From Chloroflexota bacterium (GTDB lineage: Bacteria; Chloroflexota; Dormibacteria; Dormibacterales; Dormibacteraceae), in the NCBI GenBank assembly GCA_005879675.1, contig VBJE01000180.1:1-20528 (forward strand): a stretch of DNA of 20,528 bases, written 5' to 3'. Both the position numbers and the translations under genes were made by a program. The notes beneath the pieces are model-generated. The model was given only the letters and a program-made list of their open reading frames with translations, made no database searches and was not told the origin of the DNA. Shown piece by piece: positions 15,569 through 20,528 of the stretch (within the stretch, counting starts at the first letter, position 1; every line of letters starts with the position of its first letter).

Positions 15569-15771
15569 CCAGGTCGCGTTCGGTCGCGGTCGCGCTGGGG
15601 GTGGTCGGGGTTGTCTTCATCATCGTCGCCGCCCTCTACGCGCTCGGGGTGCTGCAGATCGCGACTTCGTCCACATCGGGCCCGCACTACAAGCACGCCG
15701 TTCTCTTCGCGGTGCTTGCGGTCGCGAGCTTCGTGGCCGCAAACTTCGCCCGCCCGAAAGCCGCTCTCTAG
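15565..15771 (+). CDS. Small two-helix membrane protein downstream of uppP
   Basis: A 68-residue protein starting on GTG 15565 that overlaps the uppP TGA (GTGA). It has a basic start (TRSRS), a first helix (about 6-30, VALGVVGVVFIIVAALYALGVL), a polar loop (ATSSTSGPHYK) and a second helix (about 45-62, HAVLFAVLAVASFVAANFA) ending in a basic tail. No family is recognised; many bacteria have such short hydrophobic ORFs of unknown role. Coupling to uppP suggests expression with lipid-carrier recycling. Its TAG shares CTAG with the TAG of the opposing flavoprotein gene. Confidence 0.65.
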   Translation: MTRSRSVAVALGVVGVVFIIVAALYALGVLQIATSSTSGPHYKHAVLFAVLAVASFVAANFARPKAAL

Positions 15772-17279
15772 GCCTTAGCGGGAATTCGCTCCGGGACCTG
15801 GCGGCCCGCGAGGTCACGCTCGCCGACCTTGATGTCCTCGTGGTAGACGGCATCGGCGTTGACCTTCCAGGGATCGAGCAGCGAACCGGTGGCGATGCGG
15901 CGCGCCACGAGCAGCGCCGTCATCATCGAGTGATCCTGGTTGTTGTACTTGTGCATCCCGTTCCGCCCCGCGAGGTGCAGGTTAGGTAGCTCGCTCGCGA
16001 TGTATTCGCGCACAACCCCGACGTTGGCCTGGTAGCTGTCGTCGTAGACCGGGTACGCCTTGGGCTGGCGCACGACCACCCCGTCGAACACTTCGCCCGC
16101 TTCGCAGATCCCGAGCTGCGCGAGCTCTTTCTTGGCCAGCTCGATCATGTCCGCGTCCGGCATCGTCCACAGGCCGTCGCCCTCGAAGCAGAAGTACTCG
16201 AGCCCGAGGCAGGTCTTGCTGGGATCGGGAACCATGTCGGGACTCCAGTTCTTGAAGTTCTGGATCCTGCCCACCCGCACGTTCGGGTCGTGAATGTAGA
16301 TCCAGTTGTCGGGGAACACCGACGGCCGGTCGATCATCAGCGCGATGCTGATGAAATCGCGATAGCCGAGCCTTTCCGCGGCCTGGCGCACCGCCGCGGG
16401 CGCCGGGGGCTCGAGCCTGGCGACCAGCTCCCGGATCGGGATGCTGGATATGAAATCGGTGCCCTCGTGCCTCTCGGCCTCGCCGCCCGCCCCGGTCGTG
16501 ACGACGGCCGTGACCGCGCCGTCGACGTGCTCGATGCGGCTGACGGCGCGTCCGAGCAGCACGGGGTGACCTTTCCCGGCGCTGATCTCGGCCACGCGCT
16601 CCCACATCTGGCCGGGACCGAGGCGCGGATAACGGAACCGGTCGATGAGGGTGGTCACGACCTCTCCACGCCGGCGCGGCTTGCGATTTGGAAGCAGCGC
16701 GCTGCGGATGACGACCCACAGGTCGAGGCTCTTGATGCGCTGCGCAGCCCAGTCCGCCGACAGCTCCTTGGTGCTGATGCCCCACACCTTTTCGGTGTAG
16801 GTCTTGAAGAAGATGCTGTACAGGCGCCACCCGAACTGGTTGCGCACCCACTCCTCCAGCGACCTCGGGTTCTTCACCGGCCGCAGTCGCGCCCGGAGGT
16901 AGCTGGCGAGACACAGGGCCGCCTCCAGCGGGCCCAGGTTCCAGAGCGCGTTGAAAGCCTGGATCGGGTAGGCGAAGAAGCGGCCGCGGTAGTAGATGCG
17001 CGAGAGGCGGCCGCGGTTCAGCATCTCGTCGCCCAGGATCTCCGTCCAGAGGTCCTCGACCTCCTCGTTCTTGGAGAAGAACCGATGGCCGCCGATGTCG
17101 AAGCGGTAGCCGTTGTGCTCCACGGTCCTCGCCAGGCCTCCGACCTGCTTGGGGTCCTTCTCCAGGACGGTCACCGGCACGTCGCGCTTGAGCAGCTCGT
17201 AGGCGGCGGTCAGGCCCGCCGGGCCCGCGCCCATGACGATTACGTGCCTACGTTCGCCCTCGGCGATCAAAGTGGCCAA
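15768..17279 (-). CDS. FAD-dependent oxidoreductase, UDP-galactopyranose-mutase-like
   Basis: A 503-residue flavoprotein. The ADP-binding motif VIVMGAGPAGLTAAYEL is at 13-29 (GxGxxG 17-22), followed by LEKDPKQVGGLARTV and GYRFDIGGHRFFSKN, the glycine-rich region of the UDP-galactopyranose mutase/protoporphyrinogen oxidase superfamily. The C-terminal NLHLAGRNGMHKYNNQDHSM closes the FAD site. It is longer than classical UDP-galactopyranose mutase (about 370-400). The role may be in sugar-nucleotide or envelope glycan metabolism; an amine-oxidase-like function is the alternative. The start is TTG 17279 (a second TTG is at 17270); there is no ATG before the FAD motif. It is convergent with the uppP operon, with the stops sharing CTAG, and a repeat-bearing gap separates it from the upstream gene. 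Superfamily is secure, reaction uncertain. Confidence 0.85.
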   Translation of the reverse strand: MATLIAEGERRHVIVMGAGPAGLTAAYELLKRDVPVTVLEKDPKQVGGLARTVEHNGYRFDIGGHRFFSKNEEVEDLWTEILGDEMLNRGRLSRIYYRGRFFAYPIQAFNALWNLGPLEAALCLASYLRARLRPVKNPRSLEEWVRNQFGWRLYSIFFKTYTEKVWGISTKELSADWAAQRIKSLDLWVVIRSALLPNRKPRRRGEVVTTLIDRFRYPRLGPGQMWERVAEISAGKGHPVLLGRAVSRIEHVDGAVTAVVTTGAGGEAERHEGTDFISSIPIRELVARLEPPAPAAVRQAAERLGYRDFISIALMIDRPSVFPDNWIYIHDPNVRVGRIQNFKNWSPDMVPDPSKTCLGLEYFCFEGDGLWTMPDADMIELAKKELAQLGICEAGEVFDGVVVRQPKAYPVYDDSYQANVGVVREYIASELPNLHLAGRNGMHKYNNQDHSMMTALLVARRIATGSLLDPWKVNADAVYHEDIKVGERDLAGRQVPERIPAKA

Positions 17280-17297
17280 CAGTATCGAGGGGTGTGA

Positions 17298-17326
17298 CTA
17301 GTTCAGAGGTCCTTTACTGCGGATTT
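17298..17326 (-). repeat. Duplicated 3' end of the neighbouring gene (copy A of a 29-bp direct repeat)
   Basis: These 29 bases match 17399-17427, the last codons of the upstream minus-strand gene, with only two differences. Read on the minus strand, copy A encodes IRSKGPLN followed by TAG, as does copy B. Both differences (CCT/CCG, AGT/AGC) are synonymous third-position changes. An in-frame TAA precedes copy A, so it is a remnant and not a gene. The two copies start 101 bases apart. Confidence 0.85.
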
Positions 17327-17330
17327 ACGC

Positions 17331-17357
17331 GCGGAAGAGGACTCCGTCCCCTTCCGC
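17331..17357. repeat. Hairpin-forming inverted repeat between the direct repeats
   Basis: Arms GCGGAAGAGG (17331-17340) and CCCCTTCCGC (17348-17357) pair over ten bases with one mismatch around a seven-base loop ACTCCGT. It lies between repeat copies A and B, downstream of the minus-strand gene at 17399. There is no T-run on either side, so it is not a standard intrinsic terminator. It may still slow or protect the 3' end of that transcript, or be part of the duplicated element. Confidence 0.55.
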
Positions 17358-17398
17358 AGACATCCCCTGTTCCACACGCGCTCGTATTCTCGGTTGGC

Positions 17399-17427
17399 CT
17401 AGTTCAGCGGTCCTTTGCTGCGGATTT
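17399..17427 (-). repeat. Copy B of the 29-bp direct repeat (coding 3' end)
   Basis: This is the functional copy: the last codons (IRSKGPLN) and TAG of the 168-residue gene. It pairs with copy A at 17298-17326, which differs at two synonymous positions. Confidence 0.85.
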
Positions 17428-17905
17428 CGTCCACTTTGACAAGGGCGTCGCGAAGGCCCTTGATCCAGTCCGCCTGGTGCATGCCTACCAGCCGGACGCA
17501 CCAGGCCAGCGCCTCGCTCCGGCTGCGGGCGACACCGCCGGCGACGAGCGTGTCGAGGATCGAGCGCTCGTTCATGCGCAGGCGCGTCATGACCGGGACG
17601 CTGAGGGTCGTGAAGATCCTCGCCTCCTCGCCGCACCGGGCGCCCCAGGCCACCTTGCGGCCGAACTGGCGCTCGGCGTCGCGCGCGATCCGGATCCTGT
17701 CGTCGCGGGTCTCCTCGCGGAAGCGGTCGATCCTGGCGAGGCGGGCGGCGGCCCGGCCCGACCTGGCGGTGCCGCCGGCCAGCTCGACGTCGGGCAGGGT
17801 GCCCATGACGAGGATCTCCTCCCCGTCCGCGGTCACGTCCGGCGGGCCGACGAACCAGCCGGACGGAACTCGCGCGGCGAACCAGGCGACGACATCTTCG
17901 GCCAC
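17399..17905 (-). CDS. Conserved uncharacterised protein with C-terminal ribbon-helix-helix-like segment
   Basis: A 168-residue soluble protein. It opens with WFAARVPSGWFVGPPDVTADGEEILVMGTLPD, continues through a charged helical stretch (RIDRFREETRDDRIRIARDAERQFGRKVAWG) and ends with MTRLRMNERSILDTLVAGGVARSRSEALAWCVRLVG. I recall very similar unnamed proteins in actinobacterial genomes. The C-terminal part, two helices joined by a turn with RSRSEALAW, resembles ribbon-helix-helix DNA-binding proteins, so a regulatory role is possible but unproven. It starts on GTG 17905, 40 bases after the ssb stop, with no strong Shine-Dalgarno site. Its final codons are duplicated about 100 bases downstream. 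Real gene, unknown function. Confidence 0.75.
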   Translation of the reverse strand: MAEDVVAWFAARVPSGWFVGPPDVTADGEEILVMGTLPDVELAGGTARSGRAAARLARIDRFREETRDDRIRIARDAERQFGRKVAWGARCGEEARIFTTLSVPVMTRLRMNERSILDTLVAGGVARSRSEALAWCVRLVGMHQADWIKGLRDALVKVDEIRSKGPLN

Positions 17906-17924
17906 CGATTACAAGATTACGTCC

Positions 17925-17939
17925 CAGGCCCTGGGCCTG
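17925..17939. repeat. Perfect 15-base palindrome after ssb
   Basis: CAGGCCC, a central T, and GGGCCTG form a perfect inverted repeat seven bases after the ssb stop (minus strand). The stem could be five base pairs with a five-base loop. No T-run follows, so it is at best a weak terminator; it could also be a protein-binding site before the next gene. Confidence 0.4.
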
Positions 17940-17945
17940 TCCCCC

Positions 17946-18326
17946 TCAGGCAGCGGCGGCCGGGACCGCCGCAGCGGCGGCCAGGACCGCCTCCTGCGGT
18001 CGCTTGCCGATGAACTTGACCACCTCGACGATCACCTCGGTGCGGTAACGCTTCTGGCCCGCGGCGTCCTCCCACGAGCTGGTGTGCAGCCTGCCCTCGG
18101 CGTAGATCGAGCGGCCTTTCTGCAGGTACTGGCCGGCGAACTCGGCGAGCTTGCCGAACATGACCAGGTTGTGGAACTCGGCCAGCTCCTTGCGGGTGCC
18201 GGCGTCGTCCTTGCCCGCGTAGTAGTTCGTCGCCAGCCGCACCTTGGCGACGTACGTGCCCTTGGGTGTCGCCTTGACGTCAGGGTCCGCCGTCAGGTTG
18301 CCGATGAGAATGACTTTGTTGAGCAT
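17946..18326 (-). CDS. ssb: Single-stranded DNA-binding protein lacking the acidic tip
   Basis: SSB coats single-stranded DNA during replication, repair or transfer. The OB fold spans residues 1-108: MLNKVILIGNLTADPDVKATPKGTYVAKVRLA, then FHNLVMFGKLAEFAGQYLQKGRSIYAEGRLHT, then RTEVIVEVVKFIGKRP. All are typical. The ATG at 18326 is set by a strong site GGAGGT six bases upstream (18333-18338); the longer frame to 18401 has no conserved sequence. The tail is unusual: after residue 110 there are only 16 residues, alanine-rich, made by a 21-base tandem duplication. The acidic DDDIPF-type tip that recruits partner proteins is absent. At 126 residues it is shorter than housekeeping SSBs (about 150-180). 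Its place beside M23, TrbL-like and pilin-like genes suggests an accessory or transfer-associated SSB. SSB identity is secure. Confidence 0.95.
   Translation of the reverse strand: MLNKVILIGNLTADPDVKATPKGTYVAKVRLATNYYAGKDDAGTRKELAEFHNLVMFGKLAEFAGQYLQKGRSIYAEGRLHTSSWEDAAGQKRYRTEVIVEVVKFIGKRPQEAVLAAAAAVPAAAA
17950..17991 (-). repeat. 21-bp tandem duplication in the ssb tail
   Basis: Units 17950-17970 and 17971-17991 are directly adjacent and differ at one base. They encode AVPAAAA and AVLAAAA, the whole C-terminal tail of the SSB. The 21-base period keeps the reading frame. Confidence 0.9.
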
Positions 18327-18332
18327 CGCATC

Positions 18333-18338
18333 ACCTCC
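18333..18338 (-). promoter_or_regulatory. Strong ribosome-binding site of ssb
   Basis: GGAGGT on the minus strand, six bases before ATG 18326. It decides the ssb start against the upstream in-frame extension, and is one of the best Shine-Dalgarno sites in the window. Confidence 0.8.
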
Positions 18339-18390
18339 GTGAGATTGGTCCCAGGCTAGGTACTGGAGCCATCCCCGCCTACCCAGGTTG

Positions 18391-18879
18391 TTAAGGGCCA
18401 AGAAGGACCTGCGGGTCGACCGGGCGGCCGTCGACCTGGACCTCGAGGTGGACGTGCGGCCCGGTCGCGAGGCCGGTGGCGCCGACGAAGCCGATGACCT
18501 CCCCCGCGGTCACGGGGTCGCCCGACCGGACCGCGAAGCCGGACAGGTGGCAGTAGAGAACGCGCACGTGGTCACCGGCGATGACCGCCACGTAGTTCCC
18601 CGCGCCGGCCGGGTCGTATCCGGTCACCGCCGCACCCGACGTCGCCGAGTGGACTTCTTCGCCCGCCCGCGCAGCGAGGTCGACACCCGTGTGCACATGG
18701 TGCGAAGGGCACGCCGGGTCGAACGGCTCGAGCTCGAGCGGGGTGCAGCCGAAAGGCTGCGTGACGACAGCTCCCACGACGACAGCCGCCACCGGAAGGC
18801 GGATGTGACTCGGCACCTGCGTCGCACCGACCAGGAACATCGCCATCACGCCCGCGAAAGCGGCGACGATGCGGATCAC
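18391..18879 (-). CDS. M23-family (LytM) peptidoglycan endopeptidase
   Basis: A 162-residue zinc peptidase predicted to cut peptide cross-links in peptidoglycan outside the membrane. The zinc motif HTGVD (His63, Asp67) and the HxH motif GPHVHLEV (His142, His144) are present, with His111 in YCHLSG, so the site looks active. A hydrophobic N-terminus (about 3-20) is a signal peptide or anchor, and a second hydrophobic stretch lies at 29-40. Cys45 and Cys57 flank the start of the domain. It starts on GTG 18879, overlapping the TrbL-like stop as GTGA. In secretion or conjugation loci such hydrolases open the wall for the channel (VirB1-like role); that role here is inferred from neighbours. Family secure. 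Confidence 0.93.
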   Translation of the reverse strand: MIRIVAAFAGVMAMFLVGATQVPSHIRLPVAAVVVGAVVTQPFGCTPLELEPFDPACPSHHVHTGVDLAARAGEEVHSATSGAAVTGYDPAGAGNYVAVIAGDHVRVLYCHLSGFAVRSGDPVTAGEVIGFVGATGLATGPHVHLEVQVDGRPVDPQVLLGP

Positions 18880-19769
18880 GCCTTCGCCACGGCGTGCACG
18901 ACTTGCTTGAAGGCTCCGTGCACGGTCGATTCGAGCCTGTGCGCCGCCTTTTCAGCGCCGCCGAGCGCGCCCGGGACCTTGAACACGATCAGAAGCGACG
19001 CCAGCGCGAAGAGATGATGGACGGGGCTGATGCCATCGCGTTCGAGCGCAAGGCCGACCGCGAGCACGAACAGCTGCGCCGGCTGCATCAAGAGGTTGGA
19101 GGTGAAGTGGGTGGTCCACATCTTCGCCAGGTGGTCGGTCTCCGGCAGCATGAAGAAGAGCGCCGCGAGCGGGGCCGTCACCGCGAGCACGATGAGCACG
19201 GCGTAGCGGACCAGGTAAGCGATGGCGAGCACGCCGTAGCCTCCGGCGAGGGCGCCCGTGGTGACTATCTCCCATGTACCGGTGCCCGGGTCACCGCGCT
19301 TCAGGCCGGCGACCAGGGTCGTCAGGTCGTCGGTCACCGCCAAGGTCTGCACCGAGTGGCTGATCGCGTTCGTCGCTGACACGACCATCTGGAACAGCGG
19401 CATGGCGAAGTTGATCAGCACGGCGGCCATGAACATGCGCGGCAGCAGGGTGCGAACCGAGTACTGGGTGAGAAGCCCGTGCCCCCACATGATTCGGTAC
19501 GAGGCCCACAGCGCGACGAGCACGAGCGCGGCGTTGGCGATGAGCTGGACCTTCGGCTCGAAGCGCTGGATCGTGGCGCTGGTCACGAAGTCGCCGCCCG
19601 TGTCGAGGTCGGTCGTGCTGAGGATGAACTTGAACCAGACCTTCAGGAGCAGTCCGACGCTGTCGTCCAGGATCTTGGCCACCACGAGGTTGGGATGGAC
19701 GATCGTGTAGAGGTAGCCCTCGATCCGGCCCAGCTCCTCGTACAGGGCCTTGAGCCATGTCAGGTCCAT
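18876..19769 (-). CDS. TrbL/VirB6-like polytopic membrane protein
   Basis: A 297-residue protein with about six hydrophobic helices (around 76-98, 110-135, 185-205, 206-232, 252-272, 275-292), separated by a central polar loop (about 150-183). The second half (LVRYAVLIVLAVTAPLAALFFMLPET, a WTTHFTSNLLMQPAQLFVLAVGLAL stretch, then LASLLIVFKVPGALG) resembles TrbL/VirB6-type inner-membrane channel proteins of conjugation systems, including the MQPxQLF-like segment. The ATG at 19769 begins MDLTWLKALYEELGR; the longer frame to 19883 is low-complexity Ser/Ala/Arg and runs into the upstream gene, so it is rejected. The gene lies between a pilin-like protein and an M23 peptidase, the order expected for a type IV secretion locus. 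The assignment rests on topology and neighbours more than on invariant residues. Confidence 0.72.
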   Translation of the reverse strand: MDLTWLKALYEELGRIEGYLYTIVHPNLVVAKILDDSVGLLLKVWFKFILSTTDLDTGGDFVTSATIQRFEPKVQLIANAALVLVALWASYRIMWGHGLLTQYSVRTLLPRMFMAAVLINFAMPLFQMVVSATNAISHSVQTLAVTDDLTTLVAGLKRGDPGTGTWEIVTTGALAGGYGVLAIAYLVRYAVLIVLAVTAPLAALFFMLPETDHLAKMWTTHFTSNLLMQPAQLFVLAVGLALERDGISPVHHLFALASLLIVFKVPGALGGAEKAAHRLESTVHGAFKQVVHAVAKA

Positions 19770-19779
19770 AGGGGCCGGC

Positions 19780-20040
19780 CTAGCGCGTCGGCACGGAGCT
19801 GGTGAGGATGCCGACGAGGGAGCTCGCGACCTCGACGCCGATGGTGCCCACGACGATGCGCTGGATCCACTGCTTGGCGGCAAGGGCAGATTTGGACTCC
19901 ACCGCGGTGATCTTCCAGATGAAAGCGAAGATGAACGCGAGCGCTCCGATCGAACCGACCAGCGCCTGGCCGATATGGATCCAGGTCGTGATCAGGTCGG
20001 TGATGGGTTGGATGTCGGGTGCTGCGGCCAGGAAAATCAT
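19780..20040 (-). CDS. Small two-helix protein, TrbC/VirB2 pilin-like
   Basis: An 86-residue protein with helix one at about 22-43 (IHIGQALVGSIGALAFIFAFIW), a charged loop TAVESKSALAAKQWIQR, and helix two at about 62-81 (IVVGTIGVEVASSLVGILTS). Two helices joined by a short basic loop, encoded just before a TrbL-like gene, is the layout of TrbC/VirB2 pilins; classical members have a longer cleaved signal sequence, not clearly seen here. The ATG at 20040 is supported by TGGAGG seven bases upstream; a frame reaching 20082 is not conserved-looking. It could also be a holin-like or structural subunit of another channel. Only 10 bases separate it from the next gene. Confidence 0.65.
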   Translation of the reverse strand: MIFLAAAPDIQPITDLITTWIHIGQALVGSIGALAFIFAFIWKITAVESKSALAAKQWIQRIVVGTIGVEVASSLVGILTSSVPTR

Positions 20041-20132
20041 GTGCGCCTCCAGGTCTTTTCGCGGCACGCTACCCGCGAGCACGGCGCAAGGAAACCCAGC
20101 CCGTTAAGACGCGAAGAGCGAAAGCAGCCCTC

Positions 20133-20225
20133 TCACTCAGCCATGTGGGCACGGATGGCCGTATCGAATGCTTTGGATCGCGCCATTCGTGCCCAAATGG
20201 TCGTTACGCGCGGGAACGCGGGCAT
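20133..20225 (-). CDS. Possible 30-residue small ORF with strong ribosome-binding site
   Basis: An ATG at 20225 is preceded on the minus strand by GGAGGGAGGT with five-base spacing, one of the best sites in the window. The frame runs 30 codons to TGA (20133-20135). The peptide starts MPAFPRVTTIWARMARSK and is basic and possibly amphipathic; no family is recognised. It begins 20 bases after the stop of the upstream gene. The frame covers a long inverted repeat, so it may be a leader peptide with a hairpin controlling the downstream pilin-like operon, or the ribosome-binding site may be chance. Confidence 0.35.
   Translation of the reverse strand: MPAFPRVTTIWARMARSKAFDTAIRAHMAE
20141..20200. 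repeat. 19-bp inverted repeat upstream of the pilin-like gene
   Basis: Arms 20141-20159 (CCATGTGGGCACGGATGGC) and 20182-20200 (GCCATTCGTGCCCAAATGG) are reverse complements at 17 of 19 positions, around a 22-base spacer. It lies about 100 bases upstream of the pilin-like start on the minus strand, inside a possible short ORF. No T-run follows, so it is unlikely to be an intrinsic terminator. Candidate roles are an operator, a leader hairpin, or an origin-of-transfer-type repeat next to a secretion locus. Confidence 0.75.
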
Positions 20226-20245
20226 GCGAGACCTCCCTCCAGCCG

Positions 20246-20528
20246 TTAACGCTTCCGGACGCGCGCCTCCACCCCATCGAGGAGGATCTCCAGCGCCGAC
20301 GCCGCTTTGCCAGTGTCGCGCGGTGTCGCCACCTGGGCAACCGCGGCGACCTTCGGCGCGTAGGAGTCGAGCGTGACCTTCACCGCGCCGCTGCTGATCT
20401 GCAGCTCGTAGCGATTCGCGCGCTCGGAGGCGCCCTCGCTCTGCCAGCGCAGGTCGGCCACGGTGACGTGGGTCGCGAAGTCGTCGAGCCGGACCTTCAC
20501 CGCCCCGGTGCTTGCCCTTGCGACCACG
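20246..20528 (-). CDS. Repeat-containing unknown protein, C-terminal part (runs off window)
   Basis: At least 93 residues, stopping at TAA 20246-20248; the 5' end probably lies beyond the window, though a GTG at 20527 is possible. Two related units are visible: TGAVKVRLDDFATHV (about 7-21) and SGAVKVTLDSYAPKV (about 46-60), 39 residues apart. The C-terminus is DTGKAASALEILLDGVEARVRKR, helical and basic. No family is recognised; alternating hydrophobic residues around GAVKV suggest repeated beta-strands. It precedes the pilin-like/TrbL-like genes on the same strand and may belong to that locus. Confidence 0.6.
   Translation of the reverse strand, partial: VVARASTGAVKVRLDDFATHVTVADLRWQSEGASERANRYELQISSGAVKVTLDSYAPKVAAVAQVATPRDTGKAASALEILLDGVEARVRKR

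Noticed and set aside
17331..17357. Intrinsic transcription terminator at the hairpin
   Set aside because: The stem is good but no T-run follows on either strand.
18327..18401. N-terminal extension of SSB by 25 residues
   Set aside because: The extension is not SSB-like, and GGAGGT sits exactly before ATG 18326.
19770..19883. 38-residue N-terminal extension of the TrbL-like protein
   Set aside because: Low-complexity Ser/Ala/Arg sequence read out of frame through the end of the pilin-like gene; MDLTWLK at 19769 is a better start.
1..20528. CRISPR array, tRNA, rRNA or insertion sequence
   Set aside because: No regularly spaced repeats, no recognisable RNA gene consensus and no transposase-like frame were found on either strand.

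Overview
This window is high-GC bacterial chromosome, densely packed with genes whose codons end mostly in G or C. Several families point to an Actinomycetota/Chloroflexota-type relative, possibly a soil lineage such as Dormibacterota: a UPF0182 giant membrane protein, a DUF3052-like protein, an F420-dependent LLM-family oxidoreductase, an uncharacterised 168-residue protein of a type I associate with actinobacteria, and a hypoxanthine phosphoribosyltransferase carrying an extra N-terminal domain. The phylum is an inference from gene content only. There is no rRNA, tRNA, CRISPR array or insertion sequence that I can support.

Layout. Positions 3-4748 (+): the end of an XRE-type regulator, ClpP protease, an NAD-dependent epimerase and a UPF0182 membrane protein. 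Positions 4745-5407 (-): protein-L-isoaspartate methyltransferase. Positions 5514-6682 (+): the phosphoribosyltransferase fusion and a small protein. Positions 6683-6964: the largest clearly non-genic stretch, ending in an operator-like palindrome. Positions 6965-8486 (+): thiolase and cupin. Positions 8442-10549 (-): a GAF-GGDEF diguanylate cyclase followed by 3-methyladenine DNA glycosylase. Positions 10627-13751 (+): a tightly coupled run of class I fructose-bisphosphate aldolase, metallo-beta-lactamase-fold hydrolase, a small membrane protein, a DUF3052-like protein, a GNAT acetyltransferase and a small helical protein. Positions 13748-14692 (-): F420-type oxidoreductase. Positions 14711-15771 (+): undecaprenyl-diphosphatase and a small membrane protein. 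Positions 15768-17279 (-): a UDP-galactopyranose-mutase-like flavoprotein. Positions 17298-20528 (-): a conserved unknown protein with a duplicated 3' end, an SSB without the usual acidic tip, an M23 peptidase, a TrbL/VirB6-like membrane protein, a TrbC/VirB2-like two-helix protein, a possible 30-residue ORF containing a long inverted repeat, and the end of a repeat-containing protein.

How they fit together. Most genes are housekeeping: proteolysis, protein repair, purine salvage, acyl-CoA metabolism, alkylation repair, sugar catabolism and lipid-carrier recycling. The right end looks like one side of a type IV secretion or conjugation-type locus: pilin-like, TrbL-like, wall hydrolase and SSB in order on one strand. 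The ATPases and relaxase, if present, would lie outside the window.

The most unusual theme is gene packing. Several same-strand genes appear to start on near-cognate codons (CTG, GTA) that overlap the previous stop codon, with no ATG, GTG or TTG that would preserve the conserved N-terminus. Three convergent gene pairs also interlock their stop codons in a shared CTAG or CTAA.
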